64,000 bases of DNA from positions 118,639 through 182,638 of the forward strand of contig NZ_PTPX01000017.1 of the NCBI RefSeq assembly GCF_003260095.1, read 5' to 3'. Below the pieces are notes generated by a model. The model was not told where the DNA came from, made no database searches, and saw only the letters and a program-made list of their open reading frames with translations. Source of the DNA: Glaesserella australis. GTDB taxonomy: Bacteria; Pseudomonadota; Gammaproteobacteria; Enterobacterales; Pasteurellaceae. The translations under genes were made by a program, and so were the position numbers. Numbering within the stretch: the stretch's first letter is position 1; every line of letters begins with the position of its first letter. Of the stretch, positions 40,887-50,641 are shown in pieces.

Positions 40887-41602
40887 TGATCGAACAATGG
40901 CAACGTGGCTTTGTACTACATCGCAGAGAGTACAGCGAAAGCAGTCTGCTTGTTGATTTTTTCACAGAACATCACGGGCGGATCACCTTACTTGCCAAAG
41001 GGGCAAGACGATCTCGTTCGCCGTTAAAATCATTGCTACAACCTTTTACGCCCTTGTTGCTACGTTGGAGTGGTAAGGGCGATTTGAAAACCTTAACCAA
41101 AGTCGAAGCAGCATCGCTCACCTTACCGATGCAAACCCTTGCCTTGTATAGCGGTTTTTATGTGAATGAAGTGCTTGCAAGAGTTTTGGAAAATCATACC
41201 GCTTACCCAGAATTATTTCAGCATTATCTCCATTGTGTCACCAAACTTGCTAGCCAGCCGAATGAAATCGAACCGATTTTACGCACCTTTGAGTTTCAAA
41301 CCTTAAAAGCACTCGGCTACGGCGTGAATTTCTGCGAATGTGCCGCCACAGGCAAGCCTGTCGATCCGCAAATGCTCTATCAATTCCGTGAAAATGAAGG
41401 CTTTATTGCTTCCCTTTTACAGAACAACCACAGTTTTCTTGGCAAAGATCTGTTAGCTTTTGATGCACTGGATTTTTCCGATAAAGAGACACAACAGGCA
41501 GCAAAACGTTTTACTCGCATTGCCCTCAAGCCTTATTTAGGTTCTGCACCGCTCAAAAGCCGAGAGCTGTTTCAAACAATTTTGCCGAATAGGCTGAAGT
41601 AA
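40886..41602 (+). CDS. recO: DNA repair protein RecO
   Basis: A 238-residue recombination mediator that with RecR loads RecA on SSB-coated DNA. An N-terminal OB fold ([20 protein letters not shown]) is followed by a helical domain. The Cys-rich zinc site of some RecO proteins is reduced here (FCECAATG). Last gene of the lepA cluster, translationally coupled to era. Confidence 0.94.
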   Translation: MIEQWQRGFVLHRREYSESSLLVDFFTEHHGRITLLAKGARRSRSPLKSLLQPFTPLLLRWSGKGDLKTLTKVEAASLTLPMQTLALYSGFYVNEVLARVLENHTAYPELFQHYLHCVTKLASQPNEIEPILRTFEFQTLKALGYGVNFCECAATGKPVDPQMLYQFRENEGFIASLLQNNHSFLGKDLLAFDALDFSDKETQQAAKRFTRIALKPYLGSAPLKSRELFQTILPNRLK

Positions 41603-41623
41603 ATTATTTACTTCTCGGATTGG

Positions 41624-42697
41624 TTATTTCGCAATCCCTTTCTTAATCATCTCTTCAAAGAACGGGTAATCGACCAAAAAGGCATCGTGTCCAAAGTCGG
41701 AGTGAAATTCGTAGAAATCGACATTAACGCCTGCATTTTCGAGTCGTTGTTTGCTTTTGTGTAGGTCAATTTGTTTGAAGAGCTGATCGCTTGTTACACC
41801 AACTAGGGTGTAGTTTGCTTTAATTCGAGCCAGTGCTTCTTGTTCGCTAGCGTAGGTGAGTGCTGGATCGTAGAGATCTAAGGCTCTTAATAAGCGTAAA
41901 TAGCTATTAGCATCAAAACGGTCTAAAAATTTCACCCCTTGATAGCTCAAGTAAGATTCCACTTGGAAATGATCGCCCCAAATAGAACCAGTCTGTTTTA
42001 CTTCACGCCCAAAGGCTTTGGCGAGTTGAACATCGGTACGGTAGGTAAGCATACCGAGCATTCGGGCGATTTTTAAACCGTTGTCTGGCGGTGTGCTGTC
42101 ATAATAGTCGCCATTGTTGAAGTGGGGATCATTGATGATTGCTTGTCGCATCACGTGGTTAAAGCCAATCGCTTCAGCACTAAAGGTTAAAGAAGAACAG
42201 AGATTGACCACATTTCTCACCCGTTCAGGATAATCTACTGCCCACTGAGTCGCTTGCATTCCACCAAAAGAGCCACCGACCACCGCTTGTAGTTGTGTAA
42301 TGCCGAGCTTATCAATTAAGGCTTTCTGTACTTTCACAATATCTTGTACCGTAATGACGGGGAACTGGCTGCCATAAGGTTTATTTGTACTTGGATTAAT
42401 CGAGGCAGGACCTGTTGTGCCTTTACAACCGCCTAACACATTCGAGCAGATAAAAAAGTATTTATCCGTATCAAACGCTAGCCCTGAGCCGATAAAATCT
42501 TGCCACCAGCCTTTATCCGCAGGCGGTGCGTAATAAGGCTCCGCATCGCCCGTTAAGGCGTGACACAACAGCACGGCATTACTTTTTTCCGCATTCAATG
42601 TACCGTAAGTTTGGTAAGCGACATTGACAGGCGAAAGGGTTCCACCAAGAACAAGCTCAAGGGGAATATCATCAAAAAGAGTAATCTGCTGTGCCAT
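41624..42697 (-). CDS. metX: Homoserine O-acetyltransferase
   Basis: A 357-residue alpha/beta hydrolase that acylates homoserine in methionine synthesis. The nucleophile Ser143 is in GGSFGGMQA, the position known for the H. influenzae enzyme; the His of the triad is in [11 protein letters not shown]. The start [10 protein letters not shown] is chosen by similarity and the AAGGA 8 nt upstream; a start 23 codons further up would add a false hydrophobic segment. Four tandem MetJ-like boxes lie 90 bp upstream. Acetyl- rather than succinyl-specificity is inferred from family. Confidence 0.94.
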   Translation of the reverse strand: MAQQITLFDDIPLELVLGGTLSPVNVAYQTYGTLNAEKSNAVLLCHALTGDAEPYYAPPADKGWWQDFIGSGLAFDTDKYFFICSNVLGGCKGTTGPASINPSTNKPYGSQFPVITVQDIVKVQKALIDKLGITQLQAVVGGSFGGMQATQWAVDYPERVRNVVNLCSSLTFSAEAIGFNHVMRQAIINDPHFNNGDYYDSTPPDNGLKIARMLGMLTYRTDVQLAKAFGREVKQTGSIWGDHFQVESYLSYQGVKFLDRFDANSYLRLLRALDLYDPALTYASEQEALARIKANYTLVGVTSDQLFKQIDLHKSKQRLENAGVNVDFYEFHSDFGHDAFLVDYPFFEEMIKKGIAK

Positions 42698-42787
42698 AGA
42701 AATCCTTACAAAAAACGGTAAAAAGCAACCGCTTGCTATGAATAGAAGCAAGTTTACGGAGAGCAAAGGATTTCGTCAAGAAATTTT

Positions 42788-42819
42788 AGACATCTAAACG
42801 TCTAGATTTTTAAACGGCT
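42788..42819. promoter_or_regulatory. Tandem MetJ boxes in the metX-EamA interval
   Basis: Four contiguous 8-mers read AGACATCT, AAACGTCT, AGATTTTT, AAACGGCT. The met box consensus is AGACGTCT, and tandem 8-bp repeats are how MetJ binds with S-adenosylmethionine. The boxes lie between divergent metX and the EamA gene, so both may be repressed. Confidence 0.8.
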
Positions 42820-42941
42820 AAAACAAGCGGTCAGATTTGCATAAAATTTTTCAAATTCCATTCGAGAAACAGGGAATATTCTTGCAATTTCTCTTGTCTC
42901 GGCTATGCTTATCGCCATTTGATTTCTTTATTTGGATTTCT

Positions 42942-43838
42942 ATGTCAAACCATCAACCCGTTAAGGGAGCAATAGCCATTATTACCGCAGGCTTTCTATT
43001 TGCTTGTGTGAATACGCTGATCCCAAAATTAACTTCCGTTTCAAATATTGATGCGAGTGTGATTGCGCTAGTGCAATATTTAGTTGCCTTTGTGTTTTTA
43101 ATGCCAAGCATGGCGAATATGGGCTTTTTTCAGTCATTAAAAACGAAACATTTTGGGCAACACTGTTTTCGAGTCTTTCTTTCGGCAATCGGGATTCAAT
43201 GTTGGACAATGGCATTGGCTCACCCTATTCCGATTTGGCAAGGAATTGCTTTGTTAATGACTTCGCCGCTATTTGTGACTATCGGCTCAGGGCTTTTCTT
43301 AAAAGAGAAAGTGGATGCGAAACGTTGGGTTGCCACTTTCTTAGGTTTTATCGGGGCGATGATTATTTTAGAACCTTGGGCAGAAAATTTTGATTGGATC
43401 GTATTGTTACCTGTTGCAGCTGCGTTCTTCTGGGCGTGCTATTCATTGATGGTGAAAAAATTATCCAGTGATGATTCACCAACGACCATGGTGGCTTATC
43501 TCTTTATTTTAATTACGCCATTTAACTTATTGATTGCATTGACGAATTTAAGCCCTGAAGGTTTTAGTTTGCCTTCGTTTAGTGACTTTGGCTTTTTAAT
43601 TTTATTGGGCTTTTTAACCGCATTAGCACAGCTTGCGGTTGCCAAAGCCTATAATTTAGCCGATGCGTCTTATATTCAACCGTTTGATTTTATTAAATTA
43701 CCATTGAACGTTTTAGCAGGTTGGCTTGTCTTTAACTGGGTGCCGCCGGGTAAACTTTGGTTAGGGGCGGCAATTATCATTGGGGCGACAATGTATATTA
43801 CGCACGCAGAAACAAAGCAAACGACAAAAACAGATTAG
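42942..43838 (+). CDS. EamA/DMT-superfamily transporter
   Basis: A 298-residue inner-membrane protein with ten hydrophobic segments in two EamA repeats (GAIAIITAGFLFACVNTLIPK and the second half from about residue 145). DMT-superfamily members usually export amino acids or other metabolites. The start MSNHQPVKG is chosen because it begins right before the first helix. Its promoter region holds MetJ boxes shared with metX, so an amino-acid exporter of the methionine or homoserine group is possible, but this is inference. Confidence 0.88.
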   Translation: MSNHQPVKGAIAIITAGFLFACVNTLIPKLTSVSNIDASVIALVQYLVAFVFLMPSMANMGFFQSLKTKHFGQHCFRVFLSAIGIQCWTMALAHPIPIWQGIALLMTSPLFVTIGSGLFLKEKVDAKRWVATFLGFIGAMIILEPWAENFDWIVLLPVAAAFFWACYSLMVKKLSSDDSPTTMVAYLFILITPFNLLIALTNLSPEGFSLPSFSDFGFLILLGFLTALAQLAVAKAYNLADASYIQPFDFIKLPLNVLAGWLVFNWVPPGKLWLGAAIIIGATMYITHAETKQTTKTD

Positions 43839-43844
43839 GTATGT

Positions 43845-44543
43845 ATGGAACATTTACAAGTATCACAACAAACTCAAGGAAAGGAGCATTTTTTAAAAAA
43901 ATGCTCAAAGATGTTGCGACGTCTTGTAAAACCACTTTTGAAGCTCTGTGCTGTTTTGTTTCTGTTTATGCTCGCGATTGATTTTGGAACAGGTTATTTA
44001 GTTCGAGATCAAATTTATACCGATATTGAAAAATTACCCAAACGAGAGTATGCCGTAGTGCTTGGTACGGCAAAATTTTATTTATCAGGGCAACCAAATC
44101 TTTATTATAAATATCGTTTAGAAGCAGCTAAGTCTCTATTTTTACACAATAAAGCTCATTATTTATTGATGAGCGGAGATAATAAAACAGCGTATTATAA
44201 TGAGCCTAAAATGATGACAACAGATTTGCGTAGAATGGGGATTCCACTGCAAAATATTAAACAAGATTATGCAGGCTATTCTACGTTGGATTCAATTATT
44301 CGGGCAGATAAAGTCTTTCGTTTAAACCAATTTATTATTGTTTCTCAACAGTTTCATTGTGAGAGAGCATTATTAGTAGCAAGATTTAAGAATATTGATG
44401 CAATTTGTTTTGCAGCCCAATATCCTGATGGACATTATAAAGTGAGAATCAGGGAATTTTTTGCTAGAACAGCGATGGCGATTAGGCTACTTTTAGGCGC
44501 AGATGCTTCAACATTAGAGCCTTCACAAATTACTGCCCCATAA
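43845..44543 (+). CDS. SanA/YdcF-like (DUF218) membrane protein
   Basis: A 232-residue protein with one N-terminal transmembrane helix (about 26-48) and a DUF218 domain facing the periplasm: YAVVLGTAKF, KYRLEAAKSLF, LLMSGDN, STLDSIIRADKVF and IIVSQQFHCERAL. It resembles E. coli SanA, linked to envelope barrier function and vancomycin exclusion. The start is uncertain: the ATG used follows the preceding stop by 6 nt, and an in-frame ATG at 43911 is possible. Confidence 0.83.
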   Translation: MEHLQVSQQTQGKEHFLKKCSKMLRRLVKPLLKLCAVLFLFMLAIDFGTGYLVRDQIYTDIEKLPKREYAVVLGTAKFYLSGQPNLYYKYRLEAAKSLFLHNKAHYLLMSGDNKTAYYNEPKMMTTDLRRMGIPLQNIKQDYAGYSTLDSIIRADKVFRLNQFIIVSQQFHCERALLVARFKNIDAICFAAQYPDGHYKVRIREFFARTAMAIRLLLGADASTLEPSQITAP

Positions 44544-44560
44544 AATTGATTTATAAAAAT

Positions 44561-44603
44561 AAGCGGTCATTAAGTGCAAATTTTTTGCAAATAATGACCG
44601 CTT
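44561..44603. terminator. Terminator formed by inverted uptake signals
   Basis: AAGCGGTCATTA and TAATGACCGCTT pair, with a further inner TGCAAA/TTTGCA stem. It lies between convergent genes and both arms carry the uptake-signal core. Confidence 0.8.
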
Positions 44604-44617
44604 GTTGTTATGTTTAT

Positions 44618-46165
44618 TTAAGCAGTTTGTGTTTGTTTCGCTTTAAAAATAAAGACTAATGCAACAAGTACAGCGGCTGTTACTGTAAATGAAAGCAATG
44701 CTGATTGAGTAAAGCCAAGCACTAAGTAGCCTACTGCAGATGCTGTAGCAACGGTTACGGCATAAGGCAATTGCGATGTCACGTGGTCCATGTGATTACA
44801 TTGTGCGCCAGTAGATGACAAGATCGTTGTATCCGAAATTGGTGAACAGTGGTCACCACAAACCGCACCAGCCATGACTGCAGATAAGCAAGGTAACAAT
44901 AATGCAGGTTCTGCATTTGCAGCCATTGCTGCTGCAATCGGTAACATAATACCAAAAGTACCCCAGCTTGTTCCCGTTGAGAATGCCATTGCTGCACCTA
45001 AAATAAATAAGATAGCAGGTAAAAATGCAGGATCAATATTACCAGCAACGAGAGTTGATAAGTATTTACCTGTTTGCATATCACTCACGATACCATTGAT
45101 TGTCCATGCAAAGAATAAGATAGTGATGGCACCTTGCATCGATCTTGCTCCAATAGCATAGGATTTAATATAGTCCCCTAAACTTACTTTACGACCAAAC
45201 ATAATCAATAAGGTTGCAACAGCAAGTGAACTTAAGCTACCGATAACTAATGAAATTCCTACAGTCGTATTTTCAAAAGCGCCTAAAATATCAAATGGTT
45301 TGCCATTTTCTGCGAGAACCTGATTACCTGTATACATCATCATTGCGAGTGTTGCGAAGATTAATGTGATGATAGGTAAAATTAAGTTCATTACATTACC
45401 TGTCTCTTTTGTTTCTGCAATTTGCTGTTCGGTATTTACCTGTGCAGTTTGTTCAGCCTGTTGTTCGAAGCGAGTCATAGAACCAAGGTTGATTGAGAAA
45501 TAAGCTGCAGCAAAAACCAAGATCATTGAGAAAATAGCATAGAAGTTCATTGCACTCATTGCCATAAATGCACCTAATGGGGTGTACTGTGTGATGCTAT
45601 AAGTAGTCAGTAAACCTGCAATAAGAGTAATGATATAAGCGCCCCAACTTGAAATTGGCATCAATACACACATAGGCGCAGCTGTAGAGTCAAGAATATA
45701 GGCTAATTTTGCACGAGAGACTTTGAATTTGTCTGTCACAGGTCGAGCGATTGCGCCTACGGCAAGACTATGGAAGTAGTCATCAATGAAAGTCACAAAA
45801 ACTAATGCAGCAGCCATTAATTTTGCGCCACGCTTGCCCTTAATACGTTGTTGTGCCCAATTTGCGAATGCTTGGTTACTACCTGAAATACTTAATAATG
45901 CTGTTAATACACCAAGTAAAAGCAAGAAGAGAATAATATTCACATTGTTAGAATTTAAGCCTTCTTCACCATAAATGAGTGAAACAACGTTTTTCTTTAA
46001 ATGCAAAAATGCGTCAATCGGATTTCCGCCAGTGAGCATTAACGCACCGACAATAATACCAATACTTAAAGACACTAATACTCGACGAGTAACAATAGAA
46101 AGCACTAGCGCTAAGAGCGCTGGTACTATCGACCATATAGAACTTGAATAATCAACTAGATTCAT
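44618..46165 (-). CDS. NhaC-family transporter, probable lysine transporter (LysW-type)
   Basis: A 515-residue inner-membrane protein with about eleven hydrophobic segments of the NhaC antiporter superfamily (TFIDDYFHSLAVGAIARPVT, STGTSWGTFGIMLPIAAAM, GDHCSPISDTTILSSTG). By sequence alone it would be called a Na+/H+ antiporter. A lysine riboswitch lies in its 5' leader, and comparative work on the LYS element predicted NhaC-type lysine transporters (LysW) in gamma-proteobacteria. I therefore favour lysine uptake. Direct transport evidence is not in the sequence. Confidence 0.85.
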   Translation of the reverse strand: MNLVDYSSSIWSIVPALLALVLSIVTRRVLVSLSIGIIVGALMLTGGNPIDAFLHLKKNVVSLIYGEEGLNSNNVNIILFLLLLGVLTALLSISGSNQAFANWAQQRIKGKRGAKLMAAALVFVTFIDDYFHSLAVGAIARPVTDKFKVSRAKLAYILDSTAAPMCVLMPISSWGAYIITLIAGLLTTYSITQYTPLGAFMAMSAMNFYAIFSMILVFAAAYFSINLGSMTRFEQQAEQTAQVNTEQQIAETKETGNVMNLILPIITLIFATLAMMMYTGNQVLAENGKPFDILGAFENTTVGISLVIGSLSSLAVATLLIMFGRKVSLGDYIKSYAIGARSMQGAITILFFAWTINGIVSDMQTGKYLSTLVAGNIDPAFLPAILFILGAAMAFSTGTSWGTFGIMLPIAAAMAANAEPALLLPCLSAVMAGAVCGDHCSPISDTTILSSTGAQCNHMDHVTSQLPYAVTVATASAVGYLVLGFTQSALLSFTVTAAVLVALVFIFKAKQTQTA

Positions 46166-46280
46166 AAAACCTCTAAGATTGTTTTTAATTAATAAAATTT
46201 GCCAAACAAAGAAAGAGATCTACTGAATACACTTACACTTAGTAATGAGTATAAATATTTTAAGGAAGGGAATGGTGAAC

Positions 46281-46460
46281 TAAAAAAACCCAGCCTAACA
46301 GTAGCACTCCATAGCCTAAGCTATGACAGTATCGTTCCTTTCGATAACGATACCAACCAATTAAGATGACGCTTAATTGATTTCGGCGGCTACACCTTTC
46401 TTCTTTTTTCATCGTTTTCCACTCTAAAAGAATACTTATTGCAGTCGCACCTCTACAATT
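46281..46460 (-). promoter_or_regulatory. Lysine riboswitch (L-box)
   Basis: On the minus strand the conserved blocks occur in order: AGAGGTGCGA (46445-46454), GCCGCCGAAA (46381-46390), TGTCATAGC with its hairpin CATAGC-UUAG-GCUAUG (about 46312-46328), and GGAGTGCTAC closing P1 (46301-46310). A run of seven T follows at 46282-46288. The aptamer ends about 130 nt before the start of the NhaC-family gene. The exact terminator pairing is not clear to me. No other gene lies in 46166-46686. Confidence 0.9.
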
Positions 46461-46686
46461 TGTAGGACTTCACTAGATTACCTGAAGATATAGCAGTTGC
46501 CAATAGGGGAGAGAAAATTTCGCTACAGAAATGAAGATGATTTATTCATTTGAACTCCGATCTCTTCATATTTTTTCTGAAATTTAGTTTTTTATATTTA
46601 CCAGAAAAATATATTAGGATATGATAAAGTAGTTTCAGTAAAATTGAAGAGTAAATGAATTATTAAAATAACTTTAGGAGAATAAA

Positions 46687-47097
46687 ATGTCAGATTTATT
46701 AAAATCTTTATCAAATATTCGTAGTTTACGTGTGGTTGCTCGTGAAGCGTCTTTAGAACAATTAGAATCGATCGCAGAGAAAATTGCTATTGTGATCGAA
46801 GAGAAACGCGCTGAGATTGAAGCTCAAGAAGCAGAAAACGCAAAACGTTTAGAAAGCTTAAATAAGTATCGTGAATTATTAAATCAAGATGGTATTTCTG
46901 CTGAAGAACTTGTGCTACTGCTTGCGGGGGAGAGCGTAGAGCGTAAAAAACGTGAACCAAGAGCTCCACGCCCAGCGAAATATAAATTTATTGATGTAAA
47001 CGGTAATGAGAAAACTTGGACAGGGCAAGGTAGAACACCGCGTGAAATTCAACAAGCTCTAGATGCGGGTAAATCATTATCTGATTTTGAAATTTAA
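46687..47097 (+). CDS. hns: H-NS family nucleoid-associated protein
   Basis: A 136-residue DNA-binding silencer of AT-rich and foreign DNA. The N-terminal helical dimerisation part (about 1-65) is Glu/Ala-rich. A basic linker (KKREPRAPRPAK) precedes the C-terminal domain with the AT-hook-like loop TWTGQGRTPREI. TAGGAGAA lies before the ATG. The upstream 200 bp is very AT-rich, which suits autoregulation. Followed by a terminator. Confidence 0.95.
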   Translation: MSDLLKSLSNIRSLRVVAREASLEQLESIAEKIAIVIEEKRAEIEAQEAENAKRLESLNKYRELLNQDGISAEELVLLLAGESVERKKREPRAPRPAKYKFIDVNGNEKTWTGQGRTPREIQQALDAGKSLSDFEI

Positions 47098-47113
47098 TTA
47101 AAACCATATAAAG

Positions 47114-47144
47114 TAAAACCCACATTTATTGTGGGTTTTATTTT
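47114..47144 (+). terminator. Terminator after hns
   Basis: TAAAACCCACA and TGTGGGTTTTA form an 11-bp perfect stem with T-rich sequence following. Confidence 0.88.
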
Positions 47145-47270
47145 ATGTTTTATTAGATTTTTTCGCTTTAATAGAGATTAATTACTTTATATAAAGGTAT
47201 ACATAAAGTTAAACTGAAATAATTATATCATTGATTTTAATAATTTTATTGATAGGTAAAATATAATTAT

Positions 47271-48107
47271 ATGATCGAAAATAAAACTCTTTTAACAGAA
47301 TGTCCCGATGCAACAGGGTTAGTCGCAAAAATTACAAATATTTGCTATAAGCATCAACTAAATATTATCAAAAATAGTGAATTTGTAGACAGTAATACAG
47401 GGCGCTTTTTTATGCGTACCGAATTGCAGGGGATTTTTAACGACCAAACACTATTAGCGGATTTACAATTTACCTTACCTGAAGGCTCTAGTTATAAATT
47501 GATTACCCAAAAACAAAAGCGTATTGTGATTTTAGTAACAAAAGAAGCGCATTGTTTAGGAGATATCTTAATGAAAACCTATTATGGTGGTTTAAATGTT
47601 GAAATTGCTGCTGTGATTGGTAATCACGATACACTGCGTAGTTTGGCAGAACGTTTTGATGTTCCTTTCCATTTGGTTAGCCATGAAGGTTTAACCCGTG
47701 TAGAGCATGATAAGTTACTCGCCGAGCAAATCGATCACTATGCACCAGATTATATTGTCCTTGCAAAATATATGCGAGTGCTAAATCCTGAGTTTGTGGA
47801 GCGTTATCCAAATCGTGTGGTGAATATTCACCATTCATTCTTACCTGCGTTTATTGGTGCAAAACCATACCAACAGGCGTATGAACGTGGTGTTAAAATT
47901 ATTGGTGCAACGGCACATTTTATTAATAATGAGCTAGATCAAGGCCCGATTATTATGCAAAATGTGATCAACATCGATCATACTTATACGGCAGATGCAA
48001 TGATGAGAGCAGGGCGAGATGTAGAAAAAACGGTATTGAGCCGTGCATTAGAATTAGTACTTGCAGATCGTGTATTTGTTTATCAAAATAAAACGATTGT
48101 AATGTAA
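47271..48107 (+). CDS. purU: Formyltetrahydrofolate deformylase
   Basis: A 278-residue enzyme that hydrolyses 10-formyl-tetrahydrofolate to formate and tetrahydrofolate, balancing one-carbon pools. An N-terminal ACT domain (about 7-80; ECPDATGLVAKITNIC) is followed by a formyltransferase fold with the catalytic Asn-His-Asp set in VVNIHHSFLPAF and ATAHFINNELDQGPI. Single gene with its own terminator. Confidence 0.95.
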   Translation: MIENKTLLTECPDATGLVAKITNICYKHQLNIIKNSEFVDSNTGRFFMRTELQGIFNDQTLLADLQFTLPEGSSYKLITQKQKRIVILVTKEAHCLGDILMKTYYGGLNVEIAAVIGNHDTLRSLAERFDVPFHLVSHEGLTRVEHDKLLAEQIDHYAPDYIVLAKYMRVLNPEFVERYPNRVVNIHHSFLPAFIGAKPYQQAYERGVKIIGATAHFINNELDQGPIIMQNVINIDHTYTADAMMRAGRDVEKTVLSRALELVLADRVFVYQNKTIVM

Positions 48108-48154
48108 GATTTTACAAAAAATGTGCTAAATCTTGCCGCTTGTCAATCAAAAAT

Positions 48155-48174
48155 AAGGGCATTATTGCCCTTTT
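48155..48174 (+). terminator. Terminator after purU
   Basis: AAGGGCA and TGCCCTT form a short stem followed by TTTTG, just upstream of rnhA. Confidence 0.75.
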
Positions 48175-48185
48175 GTTTATAATTT

Positions 48186-48653
48186 ATGATGAAATTTGTT
48201 GAAATATTTACCGATGGTTCTTGTTTGGGAAATCCAGGTCCTGGGGGAATCGGTATTTTGTTGCGCTACCAAGGACGTGAAAAACAGATCTCAAAAGGTT
48301 ACAATCTAACGACGAATAATCGTATGGAGTTACGTGCCGTTGTTGAAGCGCTAAATACCTTAAAAGAGCCTTGTCGTGTTTCTTTACATAGCGATAGTCA
48401 ATATATGAAAAATGGCATTCAACAATGGATTTTTAACTGGAAAAAAAATCATTGGAAAACGAGCAATAATACACCTGTGAAAAATCAGGATTTGTGGATT
48501 GCCTTAGATAAAGCGATTGCTCGTCACCAAGTGGAATGGCAATGGGTTAAAGGGCATTCTGGTCATAGAGAGAACGAACTTTGTGACCAATTAGCTAAAT
48601 CTGGTGCAGCCAGTCCTTCTTTAGAAGATACGGGCTATCAGCCGAATTCTTAA
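48186..48653 (+). CDS. rnhA: Ribonuclease HI
   Basis: A 155-residue enzyme that degrades the RNA strand of RNA-DNA hybrids. All catalytic residues are at E. coli numbering: Asp10 (FTDGSC), Glu48 (NRMELR), Asp70 (LHSDSQ), His124 (KGHSGH) and Asp134 (ELCDQLA). The basic handle (WKKNHWKTS) is present. A second ATG directly follows the first, so the start may be one codon later. Confidence 0.97.
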   Translation: MMKFVEIFTDGSCLGNPGPGGIGILLRYQGREKQISKGYNLTTNNRMELRAVVEALNTLKEPCRVSLHSDSQYMKNGIQQWIFNWKKNHWKTSNNTPVKNQDLWIALDKAIARHQVEWQWVKGHSGHRENELCDQLAKSGAASPSLEDTGYQPNS

Positions 48654-48674
48654 TGTATCTTCTTCCGCTTATTT

Positions 48675-48690
48675 CGTGACATAGATCACA
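48675..48690 (+). promoter_or_regulatory. CRP-binding site upstream of the peptide ABC operon
   Basis: CGTGA-CATAGA-TCACA matches TGTGA-N6-TCACA at 9 of 10 half-site positions. The centre is about 69 bp before the start predicted from the promoter at 48718-48745, an activating class I position. Confidence 0.75.
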
Positions 48691-48717
48691 AATGTAAATA
48701 CTTATCTTGACTATATG

Positions 48718-48745
48718 TTGACATCACTCCTGTTAGTGTTATGAT
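48718..48745 (+). promoter_or_regulatory. Sigma-70 promoter of the peptide ABC operon
   Basis: TTGACA at 48718-48723 and TATGAT at 48740-48745 with a 16-bp spacer, about 140 bp before the binding-protein ATG. Confidence 0.65.
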
Positions 48746-48884
48746 GTTTTTAATCCATTTTTAGTTTTATTTTTGATTAAAACACTTCAAAAATAAGGTT
48801 AAATGCGAAGTTCTGTGGTTGTTTAAAGTGTGTTGTAGTACACACAACCATACTATACAAACGACACTAACCAAGGAGTCTTAT

Positions 48885-50474
48885 ATGACTAAACATTTTG
48901 AACACAATGAATCTCGCCGTGGCTTTATGAAGTTAGTTGCAGGCGTAGGGGCTGGACTTGCATTTTCTGGTTCTATCGGCTCATTTGCTTCTAAAGCATA
49001 TGCAGCACCAGCAAAAGGTTCTACGATTGAAGCAGGTATTGCTTATCCATTATCAACAGGTTTTGACCCTGCAACATCAAGTGGTGCATCATCATTTGCT
49101 GCAAACATGCACTTCTTTGAAGGTTTAGTAGATTTACATCCAGCGACACGTCAACCATATCTTGCACTTGCTGCAAAAGAGCCAGAGCAAATTGATGAAG
49201 TCACTTGGCGTGTCACCCTTCGTGATGGGGCAACTTTCCACGATGGTAAACCAGTAACAACCGCAGACGTAGTCTATTCTTATGAACGCGTTTTAGATCC
49301 TGCAAAAGCGTCTCTCTTTGCACAATTCATTCCATTTATTGAATCAGTCAAAGCTGTTGATGAGAAAGTGGTTGAGTTTAAACTTAAATATCCATTCTCT
49401 ATCTTCAAACTTCGTTTAGGTATCGTCAAAATTGTACCAAAACATGTTGTAGAATCAGTTGGACAAACCACTTTCGATGCAAACCCAGTCGGTTCAGGCC
49501 CATATAAATTTGTTTCTGCAGTGAAAGATGACCGTATTGTGTTTGAAGCTTATGATGCTTACAACGGTCCATATCCAGCGCGTGTTGAGAAAATGAGCTG
49601 GTTCTTACTCAATGATGACGCTGCTCGTGTTACAGCACAAGAATCAGGTCGTACTCAAGCGATGGAAAGCGTACCATACTTAGATGCAGAACGCTTAAAA
49701 CGTAAAGGTAGCGTGGAATCTGTTCAATCATTTGGTTTATTGTTCTTAATGTTTAACTGTAAGAAAGCGCCGTTTGATAATCCAAAAGTACGTCAAGCAT
49801 TACACTATGGCTTGGATACTCAAAAACTTATCGATGTGGTATTCCTTGGCAATGCGAAAGCGGCAACTTCTTATGTACAAGATACCCACCCTGATTATGT
49901 AAAAGCATCAACGCAATATGATTATGATCCTGCAAAAGCAGCAGCATTATTGAAAGAAGCGGGTATTGATAAATTAGAATTCCAATTACTTTCAACAGAC
50001 CATTCTTGGGTGAAAGAGTGTGCGCCATTAGTGCTTGAATCTTGGAATAAGATCCCAGGCGTGAAAGTGAGCCTACAACACTTACAATCAGGTGCATTGT
50101 ATGGTGGCCATGTAGATAAAGGCTTATATGAAGTCGTGATGGCACCGGGTGACCCATCAGTATTCAGTAATGACTTAGATCTCTTATTAAGCTGGTGGTA
50201 CCGTGGCGATGTATGGCCGAAAAAACGTTTCGGTTGGTCTGACACACCTGAGTATGCACAATTACAAGAGTTACTTGATACTGCAATTAAAGCAAAAGAA
50301 CCTGCTGACGCTAAAGCAGCATGGGAAAAAGCGATCAACATTATTGCAGCAAACGTGCCGCTCTATCCAATTGTGCACCGTAAATTACCAACGGCTTGGA
50401 ATGATAAATCATTAGATGGATTCCAACCAATTCCAACAACAGGTCTTTCATTCATCGGCGTTGGACGTAAATAA
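48885..50474 (+). CDS. Peptide-type ABC transporter substrate-binding protein (Tat signal)
   Basis: A 529-residue family 5 extracellular solute-binding protein (DppA/OppA/NikA type). The N-terminus has a twin-arginine signal: SRRGFMK (residues 10-16), hydrophobic segment, cleavage near SKAYA. This points to folding before export, which is not usual for peptide-binding proteins. Family stretches include [23 protein letters not shown] (about residues 109-131, abbreviated) and [10 protein letters not shown]. The start is set by AAGGAG 7 nt upstream. First gene of a four-gene import system. The ligand is unknown: dipeptide, oligopeptide or a metal chelate. Confidence 0.88.
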   Translation: MTKHFEHNESRRGFMKLVAGVGAGLAFSGSIGSFASKAYAAPAKGSTIEAGIAYPLSTGFDPATSSGASSFAANMHFFEGLVDLHPATRQPYLALAAKEPEQIDEVTWRVTLRDGATFHDGKPVTTADVVYSYERVLDPAKASLFAQFIPFIESVKAVDEKVVEFKLKYPFSIFKLRLGIVKIVPKHVVESVGQTTFDANPVGSGPYKFVSAVKDDRIVFEAYDAYNGPYPARVEKMSWFLLNDDAARVTAQESGRTQAMESVPYLDAERLKRKGSVESVQSFGLLFLMFNCKKAPFDNPKVRQALHYGLDTQKLIDVVFLGNAKAATSYVQDTHPDYVKASTQYDYDPAKAAALLKEAGIDKLEFQLLSTDHSWVKECAPLVLESWNKIPGVKVSLQHLQSGALYGGHVDKGLYEVVMAPGDPSVFSNDLDLLLSWWYRGDVWPKKRFGWSDTPEYAQLQELLDTAIKAKEPADAKAAWEKAINIIAANVPLYPIVHRKLPTAWNDKSLDGFQPIPTTGLSFIGVGRK

Positions 50475-50482
50475 TTTAAAAT

Positions 50483-50506
50483 ATTCCCCTTCTCTTAAAG
50501 GGGAAT
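50483..50506 (+). terminator. Hairpin after the binding-protein gene
   Basis: ATTCCCCTT and AAGGGGAAT pair 8 nt beyond the stop codon. There is no T-run, so it probably protects the abundant binding-protein mRNA rather than ending transcription. The next ~130 bp hold paired uptake-signal cores. Confidence 0.6.
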
Positions 50507-50641
50507 AGAGGTCTTCCTTTGGAAATGTTTACAAGCGGTGAGATAAGCTTAAAAATTTGCAAATTATTAACCTGATCGACCCGCTTGTTTCTTTATAACA
50601 ATAACTCATCTCACTAACCTTTCTTGTAGTCGGAGAAAAAA

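Noticed and set aside
42698..42766. N-terminal extension of MetX from 42766
   Set aside because: The hydrophobic extension is not found in the family, and a good ribosome site precedes the ATG at 42697.
43883..43906. Inverted repeat in the 5' part of the SanA-like gene as a regulatory hairpin
   Set aside because: GAGCATTTTTT/AAAAAAATGCTC is mostly A/T and lies within or near the coding start; it may simply reflect start-site uncertainty, with no other support.
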